From positions 38,881,558 through 38,945,557 of the forward strand of contig CM049310.1 in assembly GCA_026874595.1 (NCBI GenBank): a stretch of DNA of 64,000 bases, read 5' to 3'. The position numbers and the translations under genes were made by a program. The notes beneath the pieces are model-generated. The model did no database searches. It had not been told where the DNA came from and was given only the letters and a program-made list of their open reading frames with translations. The stretch comes from Sipunculus nudus. Its lineage: Eukaryota > Annelida > Sipuncula > Golfingiida > Sipunculidae. Positions 1 to 12,440 of this stretch are shown piece after piece (within the stretch, counting starts at the first letter, position 1; each line of letters starts with the position of its first letter).

Positions 1-367
1 TCGGTTTGATATCGCATATGTTTCTTATGGAGGAGGTAAATAAAGCGTGTTTTGCTAAGTGTGATGTTGTGCCAGCATATGATACATATTGTAGTCCGCT
101 GGTTTCAAATTTCCTGTAAATGCAACAGCTAGAGAACAATGAAGAATTCATATATGTGTATAAAATAGCGCGAATAACTATTACCACGGCTATATATCTG
201 TTCCATCCTGACATTTATGGAATGCGAATCGTAGATATCCTGCTATTAAATTATTGTTAAGCAAATTAAGTGAATGAGGTAGGAAACTAGGAGACGCACA
301 CATTGTGATCTCTAATTTATCATTAGAAAATGCGTATGTATGTAAAGTGTATGCGTGTTGGTTTCAG

Positions 368-549
368 CTTGCCACTAAACCTTCACCTCCAGTTATGGTA
401 GAATATTAAGCCCAGGATGGCCGGGAAATTATCCAGACAATCTGATCTGTAACATCAGAATATCAGGACCACCGGGAACCAAGCTGTCACTGTTTTATAA
501 CTATTTCAGTCTGGAGGCTCATGAAGACTGTTCATACGACTACCTAAAA
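368..549 (+). pseudogene. CUB2 first-half exon with nonsense codon (left arm)
   Basis: 182 nt like its partner at 18361-18180. The codon after Cys-His is TAA (376-378), where the partner has AAA (Lys). The rest is open: ILSPGWPGNYPDN, a second Cys, then DCSYDYLK, ending AAA|GCAAGT as in the other arm. Confidence 0.8.
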
Positions 550-999
550 GCAAGTGCACTTTTGATATCAGTTATTCAACAATGAATAAGGTTATAGCCT
601 CAGCTAACATAAATCTGCCAGGCATTATATATTCCACGTGAATATGATAAAAGTTCCTTAACATCCGTTACATTAACCATATGTTTAAAGGATAGGTCTA
701 TGGCTTGTTGCTTGTGCTGCCTTATGCATGAGGATGAAGGTATTCCTACATCCAGAATCAAGGTTAGCTGTTCTCGATCCTTCTGGTTTCGTAATATACA
801 CATGTAGAAATAATCTATGCCAATACATTCATAGTTTTGGTATCTTATGTTCTTTCAGTGTGTGTGTGTGGGGGGGGGGGGGGGGTCGATAGGCGGACCT
901 TCGTCTCCGATGGCCAACTTAATAAACAGTTTCTAAACTACATGCATGGGTAACGTGGACTTTGTTATTAGAGTCCCTTTTGAAAAAGCTGGTGTAATA

Positions 1000-1255
1000 T
1001 ATAAATTGCCCTGCTCATCTGACCGTCTGTCCGTCTGTCCCTGAGTTTGTCCGAAAATATTTCCCCCTAATTTTCCCCTAAATTGGATCAGTTGGTCCCC
1101 CATTTTACACATATATGATCCACAACTATAGTAAGAACCCTTTTGGCCAGCTTTCTCACGTTGGCCGAGCGTAAAAATATCTCGACTATCCTTAGCTGGG
1201 ATACGAACCTGCGATCCCACTGACTCTACCCGTAGACCAGAGAGGCCTGGATTTA
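1000..1255 (-). mobile_element. tRNA-derived SINE-like insertion
   Basis: Read on the minus strand, 1252-1192 contains an A-box-like TGGTCTACGGG and a B-box GGTTCGTATCC, close together as in a shortened tRNA-like head. A body follows, ending in GACGGACAGACGG. The segment lies in a left-arm intron that is about 485 bp longer than its right-arm partner, consistent with insertion after the duplication. Confidence 0.45.
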
Positions 1256-1705
1256 GTTCAAACATCATATTTCTTAAACTCATTCCGAAGGGAAAATCAA
1301 GACGATATTCCTGTTATAAAGTCAAATGTCACAAGTTAAAGTTAACAGGGTTTCAGGGAGATTTTCTATTGAGCTAATATGCACTTTTTCTTATATGCGC
1401 ACGTGTTATGCTTACAGCTCTTGATAATATACTATGTCCTGTTCTTTTCTAAATACGCATATAATATAACAATAATAGTCTTCCTCAAAATTAATGTATT
1501 TTTCTCCTTTCCGTACCTGATCAGTCCTTTATCTTCATTCGTACTTTGTCAAGCATGGTTATCATAAAAGTATAGGACGATAAGTATGGTACGATATCTA
1601 TTAGACTGAGCATAAAAATGAGGATATGTAAGACTCTCCAAAGTAATGTCAATAATCGTGAAACATCAATATTACTGCTTCATTTTTATAAAATTGACTT
1701 TATAG

Positions 1706-1872
1706 ATACACGATAGGTCGGACAGTTCGGGTCCGTTAATCGACAAGGTCTGCGTAAAAAACGCGTCCGAAGCCAGTACAAGCATCAAGCAATGACATGT
1801 ATCTGCTGTTCAAAACAGACGGATCTCTAAGGCGCTATGGCTTTGACATCACATACGTGTCGTACAGAGGAA
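1706..1872 (+). pseudogene. CUB2 second-half exon with +1 frameshift (left arm)
   Basis: 167 nt against 166 in the partner. The frame changes between about 1750 and 1785, where the sequence after the conserved Cys is poorly matched. The later part still reads MYLLFKTDGSLRRYGFDITY. The DGS loop has become DRS. Confidence 0.75.
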
Positions 1873-2189
1873 GTAAGTGTCAGATGGCATGTGTGTGTAT
1901 ATTTGTGTCTAACATGATGTGGCTTACAAGACTTTTTATCTGGCGTATAGCACTTTTCCGGCGTACTTAATAGGCCTAATGCCTCTTGTATGCACGGTGT
2001 GTTCACTTCCTGAAATTTCCTCTGGCGTACATGAAGATGTGTCGCACAACTAATGATCATTCCTGTCAGAGTGTCTTATAGCAATGAATATTTACTGATA
2101 ATTTTAATATTGATGCATGCCAGGTTATACCATTTCATAATATATGTATATGTTATTTTTTTTTTAAATTATATTTAATTCGTTAAAAG

Positions 2190-2370
2190 TCTGTAATGGG
2201 TGTATTCTGGAGAGAGTGGACGAATGGTGAGCCCTGGTTGGCCTGGTGACTACCCAAACAATGCTGTTTGTGACATCCGGGTCTCAGTGCCTTCAGGACA
2301 AGCTGTCACCTTAATTTTCCACTCGTTCGACATGGAATTTCAAGCCAACTGTGGCTATGATTATGTGAAG
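2190..2370 (+). pseudogene. CUB3 first-half exon with -1 frameshift (left arm)
   Basis: 181 nt against 182 in 17012-16831. One base is missing within the first 40 nt (about 2198-2225), so the conserved Cys and the SPGWPGDYPNNAVC stretch fall in different frames. Donor GTGAAG|GTAAGT is intact. Confidence 0.78.
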
Positions 2371-3264
2371 GTAAGTTAGCTGTGCTATGTTTGCAGACAA
2401 TAGATCTACAATTTTTAATTAACTGTTAGCCATTCATGTACACATGTCTATCTTATCCCTTGACTTTGACTTATGGTGTTTCGCTCATCAAGCAGCTCTA
2501 GTTGGTCGAAATTTCGATCCTAGGTGCTCCTCAAGTTGATGGCATGATGAGGATGGAGATGAAGGTGTCCGCAGTTGCCGGTAGACGTCGCCAGTTGTAC
2601 ACTGTTGTTTAAGGATCTTATTCGGGAGGTCTATCTGATCCCATCTCAGCTTCTCTTCGCACATAGAGCATATTCCTTTATGGCTGGAGAGGTCCTTATC
2701 CCTCAGCTAGTCAGGTCCAGAGAGGTTGTGCGCTGAACCAACCGGACCGGACTTCTTTGTCTTGGTATTCCACATGCTTTCCTCCAGCGAATTCCAACAT
2801 TAGGATGTTTGGACAAGATTCGATACTAAAGAATACACATTATTTTGGCGTTAATACTACTAGATAAAAATATAAAGGTTGGAGAAAATATGAACCGCCA
2901 ATTTTACTAAAAAAAAAAATAAGCGAATTTATATGAAATGCTGTGGAAGTCTACGGGAATACCTAAGCAGGGAGGGACCTTATATAATATTGGCTGTAAT
3001 CCGGACAACCATAATCTGTTTATTCCTGATTAAAGGATTCTTTACCATTGCGGGCTATTTGTTTTTAAACCGTCCCTGATCAGGACCACCGTCATTAATT
3101 CGTGTTTTAGTATTTGAGGGGCATTGAACGTAAATTTATCGGAGAAACTTGTTGAATGTATATCGTCCACGCGTTTTCGAGTCCACTCTTTTATCTCCTA
3201 TATGTATAGACTGATACTTTCTCCCAATATATCTCAGAGTTGAGTCCATAATTCCCTTTTTGCA

Positions 3265-3265
<1 letters not shown>

Positions 3266-3332
<67 letters not shown>
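3266..3332. repeat. (AT)n microsatellite
   Basis: About 33 uninterrupted AT units within the enlarged left-arm intron. Translated frames here are artefacts. Confidence 0.95.
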
Positions 3333-3334
<2 letters not shown>

Positions 3335-3999
3335 TTCACCTATAACTACAAGACTAGAGGGAAAATGTTATGCTGTCAGAATCATGATGCATCAAGCGCT
3401 TAAGACAAAGCAGCGTATATCTATCCGTTTTGCCGCACGGGGCGGTCGTAAATATTGCCGCCCCTCTAACAAAACATTAAAAATAATTGACAACAAATGG
3501 AACTCTATCACGTAAAATATTATAGGCTTGTTATAGGCATTTAGTTGACAACAACGCAAAATTTTTATATTGATGAATTCATGAACAGGGGGTTTTTTTT
3601 GCCACACATTATAGAGTAGTCACCTCTTTGCTGATGTAAATCAAAAGATCGTTCTGACTTCAAACAAGTATATTGAATCATTTTGAACTCCACAGAAAAG
3701 AATAAATTGTAACCAGTAAAAACCATTTCTCTGCAGGACACACACAATGTAGTAACTTAATTTTCATGTACACATTATTTATGATTAGCTTAAATTCAAC
3801 ATTGTAAAACGTCATTTGGTGAGTGTTATTCAATTCTCAACGCATATTAATACCTTGTTACTTCCATAATTCCGCCTCTTGTTACCGCATATGACAGCAA
3901 CTATACACCTAATAGTGCTCTGTGACACGTATGGTGCTGCAGCAAGCAAAGCACTTACACTTCGTTAGTCTTTTCTCGAAACGCGGGGGATTTCATGAG

Positions 4000-4000
<1 letters not shown>

Positions 4001-4040
<40 letters not shown>

Positions 4041-4204
4041 TTCGTGCGCATGAATTACTAATCCGTGCGCACGAATTACTAATCCGTGCGCACGAATTAG
4101 TGACCATTGAGAACAGCTCTCTTTTGTTGCTGGCTCAATGCTCATTGGCTACTAATTCGTGCGCACGAGTTATTAATTCGTGCGCACGAATACTAGCCAA
4201 TGAG
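4001..4204. repeat. (TA)n plus array of a palindromic 18-mer
   Basis: (TA)n at 4001-4037 is followed by five near-copies of AATTCGTGCGCACGAATT, itself a perfect palindrome. The last two copies sit inside a larger inverted repeat (4141-4204) whose ends are CTCATTGGCTA and TAGCCAATGAG, so CCAAT-type motifs face outward on both sides. Confidence 0.85.
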
Positions 4205-4724
4205 AAGCAAGCACCCATCGACTCTGTCTAGGCAGAGGCTGGCAGTTTCAGCGGGCACACACGGTTGTCAAAATGGAGCCCAGCGCCTTCCGGCAATTTC
4301 ATGACTTCCTACCTTGGAAAATTCGGAACTCTGTATATTGAAAATAGAAAGGGCTTTAAGCGATACTTAAAGAATATAAATATAAAACTCACAGACCCAG
4401 TTGCCGTGCGTGGTGGAAAATTTCTAAGGCTTTCTCTTGTAAAACAAAACAACAACGAACCTTATAATCGTTGGGGCATAATGGGCACATTATTATAGAC
4501 AAAGCCGGCTGAAATTTTTAACAGTTATTTTGCTTCACAAAGTAACTACAGTTACAGTTCTCAACCGCCATTGACGATGATGCTAAATTGCAAATAACAC
4601 ATAAACTAGGTGAAATGAACTTCACAGAACTTCTCATGTCATATTTGGAATTCGCTTTCCTGACAGGAACACATAAACATGATATGTTTGAAAGCAAATA
4701 ATAAATTATAAATTCCATTTCTCT

Positions 4725-5640
4725 ATGAAAGTTTTAGATCGTATGTACAAATCATTAATACGTTTAGTACTGGAGTGTGGTGCTTTAATATTTAACAATT
4801 GTTCTGTTATACCAGCTGGAGAGTATACAACGGAAAGCATGTTTAACATGTACTGGAGCGCTCTCGACTTCCATCACTGGAGCTATGATAAACGAGCTAT
4901 AAGGGTCAAGTATAAATATAAGAAGAGAGCCTGCTATACAATCCACATTTTATGAAATGATTAACGGACTAGCTCCAGATTATCTGCTAATATATTAACT
5001 CAAACTCTGTCTCATGCTCAGCCCTATACAGTCCGCGCAAATCGCATTTGCTAAAGATACCGAGGTTCACACGGAAAGACTGTCGCTTTTCTTTCCTTCC
5101 AATTCTCTTTTCTTTCCTTTCAATAGCCTGCAAACTTTTGAACAGTTTCCTATAATTCAGTCTACTTCAATCGATTCCTTTAAGGAAAATGTTCGTGACT
5201 ATTTAAACCCTGCCTCTCCAGAAATATATAGTTATTATTGCGACAAACATCGTCAACATGAAATTATCCATACTCGGTTACGACTAGGTGCCAGTTACTT
5301 AAATCAATACCTATTTCAATTGGAAAGACTGATGGTTATAATCTAATTGATATGCTCGATATGGACTGAGACATTTATTTTTATTGTATTACGCCTACCA
5401 GTAATAATATATGTATAAATATCAGTGTATGTGGAATGTCAATCTGTATTAACGTATTTAATGTATATATATATCTTATCGTGTGTAAATATATGTGCAC
5501 TTTTCTAATCTGATCATTTATATATACATATATATATTCATGTTAATTTTTCAGTTTCTTTTAATTTATATGCAGGAGAGCAGTTGCATTAGCCTTATCG
5601 GCTACTTTGTTATCCTATTGAAATAAATATTTTTCCACCT
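4725..5640 (+). mobile_element. Degenerate non-LTR retrotransposon 3' end
   Basis: Broken frames give typical LINE reverse-transcriptase C-terminal pieces: LVLECGALIFNNCS, then in another frame IQRKACLTCTGAL, then NGLAPDYL, and finally HTRLRLGASYLNQYLFQL in 5014-5346. A 3' tail with GCAGGAGAGCAGTTGCATTAG (5573-5593) precedes AATAAAT, a pattern I associate with mollusc CR1-like elements. Stops and frameshifts show it is dead. Confidence 0.7.
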
Positions 5641-5663
5641 TGGAAATATAATTTTCACACCTA

Positions 5664-5793
5664 GTAATTCGTGCGAACGGATTAGTAATTCGTGCGCACG
5701 GATTAGTAATTCGTGCGCACGAATTAATAAATATTTTTTCCACCTTGGAAATTTATTTTCTCACACCGAGTAATTCGTGCCCACGAATTAGTA
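5664..5793. repeat. Second array of the AATTCGTGCGCACGAATT palindrome
   Basis: Four copies, two with single changes, spaced by AATAAATATTTTTTCCACCTTGGAA-type DNA that also occurs just before the array. With 4001-4204 this brackets the LINE remnant. Confidence 0.8.
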
Positions 5794-6964
5794 AATATTT
5801 TTCACCATGTCGTCTCCCGGGCTCCGTAAACAATATCATTGAAATATATATCATATTTTATGTATTGAATAATGTACTTGAAATGATGTGACACAACAAG
5901 CAGCAATTGTATCTATGGTAAATAACAAATAGGAAAATGTATCTTTATTTCAGTTTTTAACTCTAAAAGTAACTTATACTTGATACGCGTGTTGAAGGTG
6001 TGGCATTGCGGCCAGGAGGGGTTTATCCACCCGGACATTTATAATAGAGGTATATTTGAAATGCAATCACATCTGTCATCTTAAAGATAAAATAACACCT
6101 ACATATGTCTGAGTAAAAATAAAATACATGTATTATCATTCGAGTTACATAAAACATCAGGTTATATATACATCGAATTCTAACCATGCAGTGGTAAAAC
6201 AAACGACACAACGGAAATTTCGGTTGCACTCAATATGTTTAGGATAGTGTAAACGTTTTATATTTTAACTAGACTGTTGTAAGAACTTGGGAAATCATGA
6301 AACCGGGGTTTTTAGGTTGTTTCAGGCTTTTTAATTCAAGAATGGAAAATCTTAATACATTCCAAGGAAAGGGCAACATAATTCGGCATAACATTTTCCG
6401 CACAATGTGTAGGAGAGACCTTCCTCCCCATTAGGGGACACTGGCCTTCTGGGAGGGTTTCCCTGGTTTGGGTTTCCTAGGGATTTCTGTCAACATATAT
6501 AGACGACCCTGAAATGCATGCCTATTAATGACTGGTCAGATTCTCGATGATGCTCTGGTCACTGAACTAAAAAGATCTGTATTTTATCTATCATATAGCT
6601 TTCCTACAGATACCGTTCGCGAATCTTTTGAATGGTTCCATTGCTCATGCAGTTCATAACTCCTGAAATTATTAATATGGGGACACAGCAAAAAAAAAAA
6701 CCAAACATTTCAATTTTCCAATAAATCTTTAAAAAAGGTCACGTTGTACCTAATGGTCAAATTTGTACTTATTTTACGAATTTCTCATACAACTTCATTA
6801 TACTAATTCACAAAAATGCTGCCTCCAAACATGTGCCGGACTGCCTGCGCCCCCCCCCCCTGTTAAGCAAAGGATTAAACAACATCTCGTATGATTAAAA
6901 TCATAATATTATCATAAAAACAATGTATATATCTTTTCAAAAGTGTCCGAACTGATTATTTCAG

Positions 6965-7130
6965 ATTTACGACGGGTATAACCGTACGGCGCCTCTGATC
7001 GATAAGCTGTGTGGGAAGAATCTCCCCCAGCCGGTGCTGCTCTCTGGAAACGAGGGTTTCCTGGAATTTAAAACAGATGAGTCTGTGAGGAAACGGGGTT
7101 TTGACATCAGATACATCAGTTCTACCCCAG
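6965..7130 (+). pseudogene. CUB3 second-half exon, donor damaged (left arm)
   Basis: 166 nt and open: IYDGYNRTAPLIDKLCG, LLSGNEGFLEFKTDES and RGFDIRYISSTPG. The partner donor is CAG|GTATAA; here it is CAG|GCATAA. GC donors work only in strong contexts, so splicing is doubtful. Confidence 0.75.
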
Positions 7131-7967
7131 GCATAACATATTTACTGTTAAGATCACATGCTGATGATTAAACATCAGTTTAGCTTTGCTGACTATCAGT
7201 ATAAATATTGACATTGTATACACATGTATAAACATTTCTTGTTCTTTACTAACCCTATACAATGGCTATAAAGAGGATATTACTGAATACTGGCAGAAAT
7301 ATATTTAAATATTGCAAAGGCAATTATGCTTATTTTGAATATTATTATTATCATTTTTACTATTATCACTATAATTATTATGCAATATTTTATTAAATTT
7401 TCTTTGTGAAGCAGCATTTTCTCCTCGTGTACAAACTTTTTGTTTTAACGAACTGTGCATAAGAGTAAAAATGTACTTTACATTAGTCGCACTATTTCTG
7501 CATGCTATAAACTAAGATGCTGTCGCGTCCATGGCAAGAACGTCAGAATATACAGCAATAATATATATAGCCATCTACCGGAAATTCCGGTATCTTAATT
7601 TCCCATACTTAACCCCCGATAAGAACACCTTGCCTTATGCTTGCATGTGTTCTCTTGTTTCAACAGCTTAACTCTCATATTATAGTGAATAGTGGACACC
7701 CTTTAATCGTTTTCATTTTGACGTGATTGTATGAATATTAATGTTTAATATCCCTTGTGTTTAGTATAATATAGTCTAATAAAATAACTGTCTTAATGAA
7801 CCTATATTGACAGAAAAATGTAAAAAAAAACAATAACCACGGCAGACATTTTTATTTTTTTGTTAATAATGTTTACATAAACCAGGGGACGCTTAAACAT
7901 TAAAGAGGGTCTAATTTGGAATCGTTTTAAAATGACATAACCTGTGTCTAATAATTCCATATTTCAG

Positions 7968-8149
7968 CATGCAATCGAACTTTCACATCCCGTTATGGTC
8001 AAATACTAAGTCCAGGATGGCCGGGATTATACACAGACAACTTGGCGTGTAACATCAAAGTGTCTGGACCTCAGGGTACAAGAATATCCCTATCTTTCAA
8101 TTCCTTCAACCTCGAGGCTCACGAACATTGCAATTATGACTACCTAAAG
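7968..8149 (+). pseudogene. CUB4 first-half exon, open (left arm)
   Basis: 182 nt, intact splice sites (ATTTCAG|CATGC and CTAAAG|GTTAGT) and open frame, with CNRTFTSRYG, SPGWPGLYTDN and HCNYDYLK. It is the best-preserved part of the left arm and is called a pseudogene only because its neighbours are broken. Confidence 0.75.
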
Positions 8150-8357
8150 GTTAGTTCATGTGAAATTATCATTTATATCAACAAATTATATATGATTTCA
8201 GACCTAAAATAAACCTGGTTTATATTTATTGTTACAATAATAAAAAAGGCACCGACTGTACTCATGCTGATTCTGTTTTGAAGACAATAAATAAATGATA
8301 TAAATATTATCTCTCGTGGTATACGTGTGATCCTGTATACACATTTTGTTTGCTAAG

Positions 8358-8519
8358 GTGTTTGATGGATCAGACAATACGGCCCCTCGGAATTGGTAAG
8401 TTGTGCGGCGACATACTTCCGGTTCCGGTACGGTCTACAGGCAGACATCTTTACATGGTGTTCAAGATTTAAAGTCAGCGGTATAAGGGGGTTGACTTGT
8501 TCTATGATCAGACCTAAGT
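8358..8519 (+). pseudogene. CUB4 second-half exon with frameshift and stop (left arm)
   Basis: Begins VFDGSDNTAP like 14448-14281. It has an extra base near 8396, and TAA at 8470-8472 where three bases are lost relative to the partner. The homologous end falls near 8519. Confidence 0.78.
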
Positions 8520-10040
8520 AAAATCTGGGCTCAAGGTAAAAATATTTAATTTTCAAACAAACATGCGTTATTTACCAAACTGATAACTAATATTTCTAAA
8601 TGATGTCTCGATTAAGTATTGACGTTGACGATAGTTTACATATAAATCTTTCGGACGAATCTAAAGCTGTGATAAGGCGAACACAGAGTGGTAAATATCA
8701 TACATTTTTAATAAACCATCAGTATTTTTATTTTGCAGAAAACGTTATCAAACAATTGATATTGTAAGAAAGTATCATTTATAATAAGATATGTATTTAT
8801 TTTCCCTCTTAAATGGGCATGACAATATAATATCAAAGTTATGCTCAGAAGACGAATGCTTTATCTTCACAGGAACCATCAATGGTCACGTCAAATGGAC
8901 ATACAAGCGATACCTGTTGCACGGCAAAAGGACAGATATACGTATGCTCCTGTATCTCCCTCATGTATTTTCTTTTGATGAAACATAGTATAATTATGCA
9001 TCTCAAGTTATATATGGGACGTTTATATTTTGCAGTTATTCGGAACATCTCATATATATAGTCATGTATATGCACTATATTGAGTATGGATTACATTAAA
9101 TATTAGCACCACAATGTTGGGTTTGGTATTAATGTTTGTATGACGTGCGTTTACACAGGTGGCGCCTTCACACGACCTTATTTTTATTTTAGCATCTGTA
9201 TATTTTTAACGTTTAATATCTGCCTTTCACTTATTCTAAACATTTCTTGATTTATTCAGAGTTTTTACGTGCCTGTTGTGTGTGTGTTATGTGTTTGTGA
9301 TAAAATTATATTATAGTTGATTTAACAAGCAGCAAGATCATCAGCATTTTGTGCATATTTATACCTCCACCAGGTGGCGACAGTTATTTTGTTTGCTTGG
9401 TTACAGGGTTTTTTTGTCTTCCAAATCGTCTGAACACTCTATGGTGACATTTATGGAGGGTTATGATAACAACAAAGGAACAATAAATTAACTTATTAGG
9501 GAATATCAATCACCATAGTGTTTTTATAATAGAGCTATATATTTATAATAGAGATATTCACAGGTATTAGGGAGCGGCTTGGTCCTGGAGGCGAGCTTAG
9601 ATGGGGTTGGCGAACCTCGCGCTCTGTGCCAGACATATTATTGTTTGCTGAGAAAGTGTTAGAGGAGCAATCAACAGGAGTTCGAAGAAAATCTAACCCC
9701 CCCCCCCCCCCCCGCCCCTGGGAAATTAGAATAAATTAGACGACCATAGGTCGAGCGCTTGCCGGAACGTGATATGTAACATACTGACAGGAAGGGAAGG
9801 GAACATGTGAAAGCAGTTATTTGTATGAGCAGCTTGTGATGTTCTGCGAGAGAGGAAACAATAACATTTTTTATGTATTAATGCTGATATTGAGAAGTCG
9901 CAGACGAACGGACGGACGGACAGACATAATATATTTCCTGGTTTTTATTTTAACCGTATGCCTTTCAGAAGCATTCCACAATGTGGACTCTAGAATGACA
10001 TGTCAGACCAAAGAACAAGCAGGCAGGAGATGTTGACACA

Positions 10041-11760
10041 AACAAACGAACAGACAGACATACTGACATACTGACAAAACCTGGTCTATATGTGACCAAA
10101 ACTTATTAGTGGGAATGAATAGATGAATAAAATGAGCTACAGTTTGTGTAGATAGGAAAATATTTGACAAAGTTATGAGCAAAATTATATTTTTAGTTTT
10201 TTCGATGACCTTAACCTTTGACCTATCTCAATTAAAAACATAAGGCTTATAGAAATTTTATTTTTATATCAGCTGTATAATTTTTAGAGCGATAGACCTC
10301 ATATTTCGGAATATCATGAATTTCGCCCCAAAAAATGTGTAACCATCGTTATCAGATTGATGCAGGAGGAAGGCCATGGAATGGCGAATAAAATGAGCGA
10401 CAGTTAATGCGGTTACGAAAATTTAAACAAAGTTATGAAGAAAACAACATTTTTTTTATTTTTTGATGACTTTGACCTTGACCTTCGACTTATTTCATCT
10501 AAAAGACATCAGAATTCTGGAACTTCATCTGTTCGATCAACAGTTTAACATTCAGAGGGATTGCGATTACGATAGATTTTGAAGAAAAAAATTGTGGTTT
10601 TTGATTACCTTGACCTTTGACTTATTACATCTAAAAGACATCAGACTTCTAGAATTTTATGTTTTCGATCAACAGTATAACATTCAGAGGGTTTGCCATA
10701 ACATTCTAACCAGTGAAATGCCATATGTCAGACGAAAGAACAAGCATGGAGGAGAATTCGATGGCAACTGACAAACAGACGGACATACTGTCACATCTTA
10801 ATAACAGATGACTATCTTATGGTAAAGGTATAGAGAAATGAGCTAAAGTATATGAAGGTAGACCTCTTTTGACGAAGTTATGAGGAAAATAACATTTTTA
10901 CGTTTTCCGATGACCCTGACCTTGAACTTTAACCTATTTCAAAATACAGTTACATCTGTGAGAAACCGTTCTGATATACGAAATGTGTAAGGTACAAAAT
11001 GATCCCTGCAGAACTGCTGCCTGTAGAATGTTTAAGGTCAGAGGCAAGAACCAGCTCGCAATTTAAGTTGAGAACAACTGACAAACGGAGAGACATTCTG
11101 ACAAATTGACACAGAGTGGGTGGAAGACAAGTAAATAAATAATTTCATAAAGAAGATGTAGAAGTTGACAATGAGCCATAGTTTGTGAAGATAAGACCAA
11201 TATTGATAAATTTATGAGGAAATAAGATATTGACGTGTTTTGATGACCTTGACCTTGAACTTTGACCCTTTAAAAATATATACATGCAGCTTCAAGAAAT
11301 CGTTCCGATATATGACATGTGTATGTAACTAAGTGATTCCTGCAAAACTGTGGCCTGTAGAAAGTTATATGTCAGAGGCATGAACCAGCTGGCATGCAGG
11401 CAAAATTGAGGACAACTGACAACCCGAAAGACATACTGACAAAGTGACACATCTAATACGGCAGCTGACTAAATCATATCATGGAGAAAGCATAGACGAC
11501 AAAATTAGCCATAGTTTATGTAGAGAGGCCTTTTTTGACGAAGTTATGATGAAAATAATATTTTGTCGTTTTCGCTGATCTTGATCTTTGATATATTTTG
11601 ACCAAAAATGATAGGCTTCCAGGACGTTTGATTGGCAATCAACTGTGCAAGTTTGAACGCGATTGCTGCAAAATTGTGGCCAGTAGAGAGACAAACACAC
11701 ACACACACACACATGCTGACAAACAGACATACGCAACTGACCAACATGCTTGCAGAAATC
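10041..11760 (+). repeat. Degenerate tandem array, about 330-bp units
   Basis: About five units (near 10090, 10380, 10800, 11130, 11470). Each has AATGAGC-ACAGTT, then AAGTTATGAGGAAAATAA, then GATGACCTTGACCTTTGACC, and most end in a run of GACAGACATACTGACA. The units have diverged from one another, so the array is old. Confidence 0.8.
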
Positions 11761-12004
11761 TTCGATTTCCGGCAAGCAATAAGATACTTAAAGAAAATAA
11801 TAAATGGAAAGAAGCCTCACTATCTTTGGCAAGGATATTATTACAAAGACCTACCTGTTATCGCAAATCTTATACCCAAAGCAATCCTTGTTCATACCAG
11901 ATTTATAGTATGATACCAGGTTATAAAAAGGATTACTGGGATATTAATCTAATATACAAGTGATAAGGGCCCCGCTTGAAAAGCGGTGCCATATAGTGAT
12001 CACC

Positions 12005-12440
12005 TAGTGATCTTTCTCATATTCACAGGGATGATTGGCACCTATGAGGGCTCCTGACCTATTGAATTACAGACCTGTTGGAATTCAAATTTAGCCGCCA
12101 GAGCACAATCGGTGATTTTATTCGCGCTCGATATCTCAATAAGAACATGCTTCATCTTTACACTCGCAGGGATGATATGATCCTATGAGGACTCTATCCC
12201 TATCAAATTACAGCTCTCAGAATTTCAATATGAGTGCCAGAGCACAATAGGTGATTTTCTTTCGCGCGCGATATCTCAATAAGAACATGCTTGTTCTTTC
12301 TCATATTCACAGGGATGATTGGTATCTATCAGAGCTCCATCCCGTCCAATTACCAGCCGCCAAAAATCCAATATGGCGGCCAGACCGTAATCGGAGATTT
12401 CCTGTCACAAACATTTTCACAAACACAATACTCTTGATCA
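12005..12440 (+). repeat. Tandem repeat of about 140-150 bp, nearly three units
   Basis: Units share TCACAGGGATGATTGG, a central CCAATTACAG/AATTACAG stretch, CCAGAGCACAAT-GGTGATTT and GCGATATCTCAATAAGAACATGC. No coding potential recognised. Confidence 0.8.

Larger units (their letters stand above)
2371..6964 (+). other. Enlarged left-arm intron, repeat-filled
   Basis: 4,594 bp here against 976 bp in the matching right-arm intron (15855-16830). The extra DNA holds an (AT)n run, two palindrome arrays and a LINE remnant. Outside these I see only AT-rich sequence without convincing coding potential. Confidence 0.75.
1..8520 (+). pseudogene. Mirror-image CUB gene copy, degraded (left arm)
   Basis: Exon remnants at 1-35, 368-549, 1706-1872, 2190-2370, 6965-7130, 7968-8149 and 8358-8519 match minus-arm exons 4 to 10 in order, and mostly in size and intron length. 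Lesions: TAA at 376-378; one extra base in 1706-1872; one missing base in 2190-2370; the donor after 7130 reads GC in a poor context; one extra base plus an in-frame TAA (8470-8472) in the last exon. Such a set is unlikely in a working gene, though an assembly of a divergent haplotype is possible. The 5' part lies outside the window. Confidence 0.8.
1..9262 (+). repeat. Left arm of a large inverted duplication
   Basis: Runs in reverse complement against about 13595-19024 on the right. Homology covers exons, introns and flank beyond the gene end, for example ATTTTAGCATCT and ATCTGCCTTTCACTT near 9190-9240 with 13690-13620. Arms differ by substitutions and indels, so the event is not recent. 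Confidence 0.85.

Noticed and set aside
3136-3339. Tyr/Ile-rich open frames (also at 32.0, 32.1, 48.2 and 55.1-55.5 kb)
   Set aside because: Produced by AT microsatellites.
11479-11963. Overlapping open frames on both strands
   Set aside because: They lie across a (CA)n run and the end of the GACCTTGACC array; no protein character.
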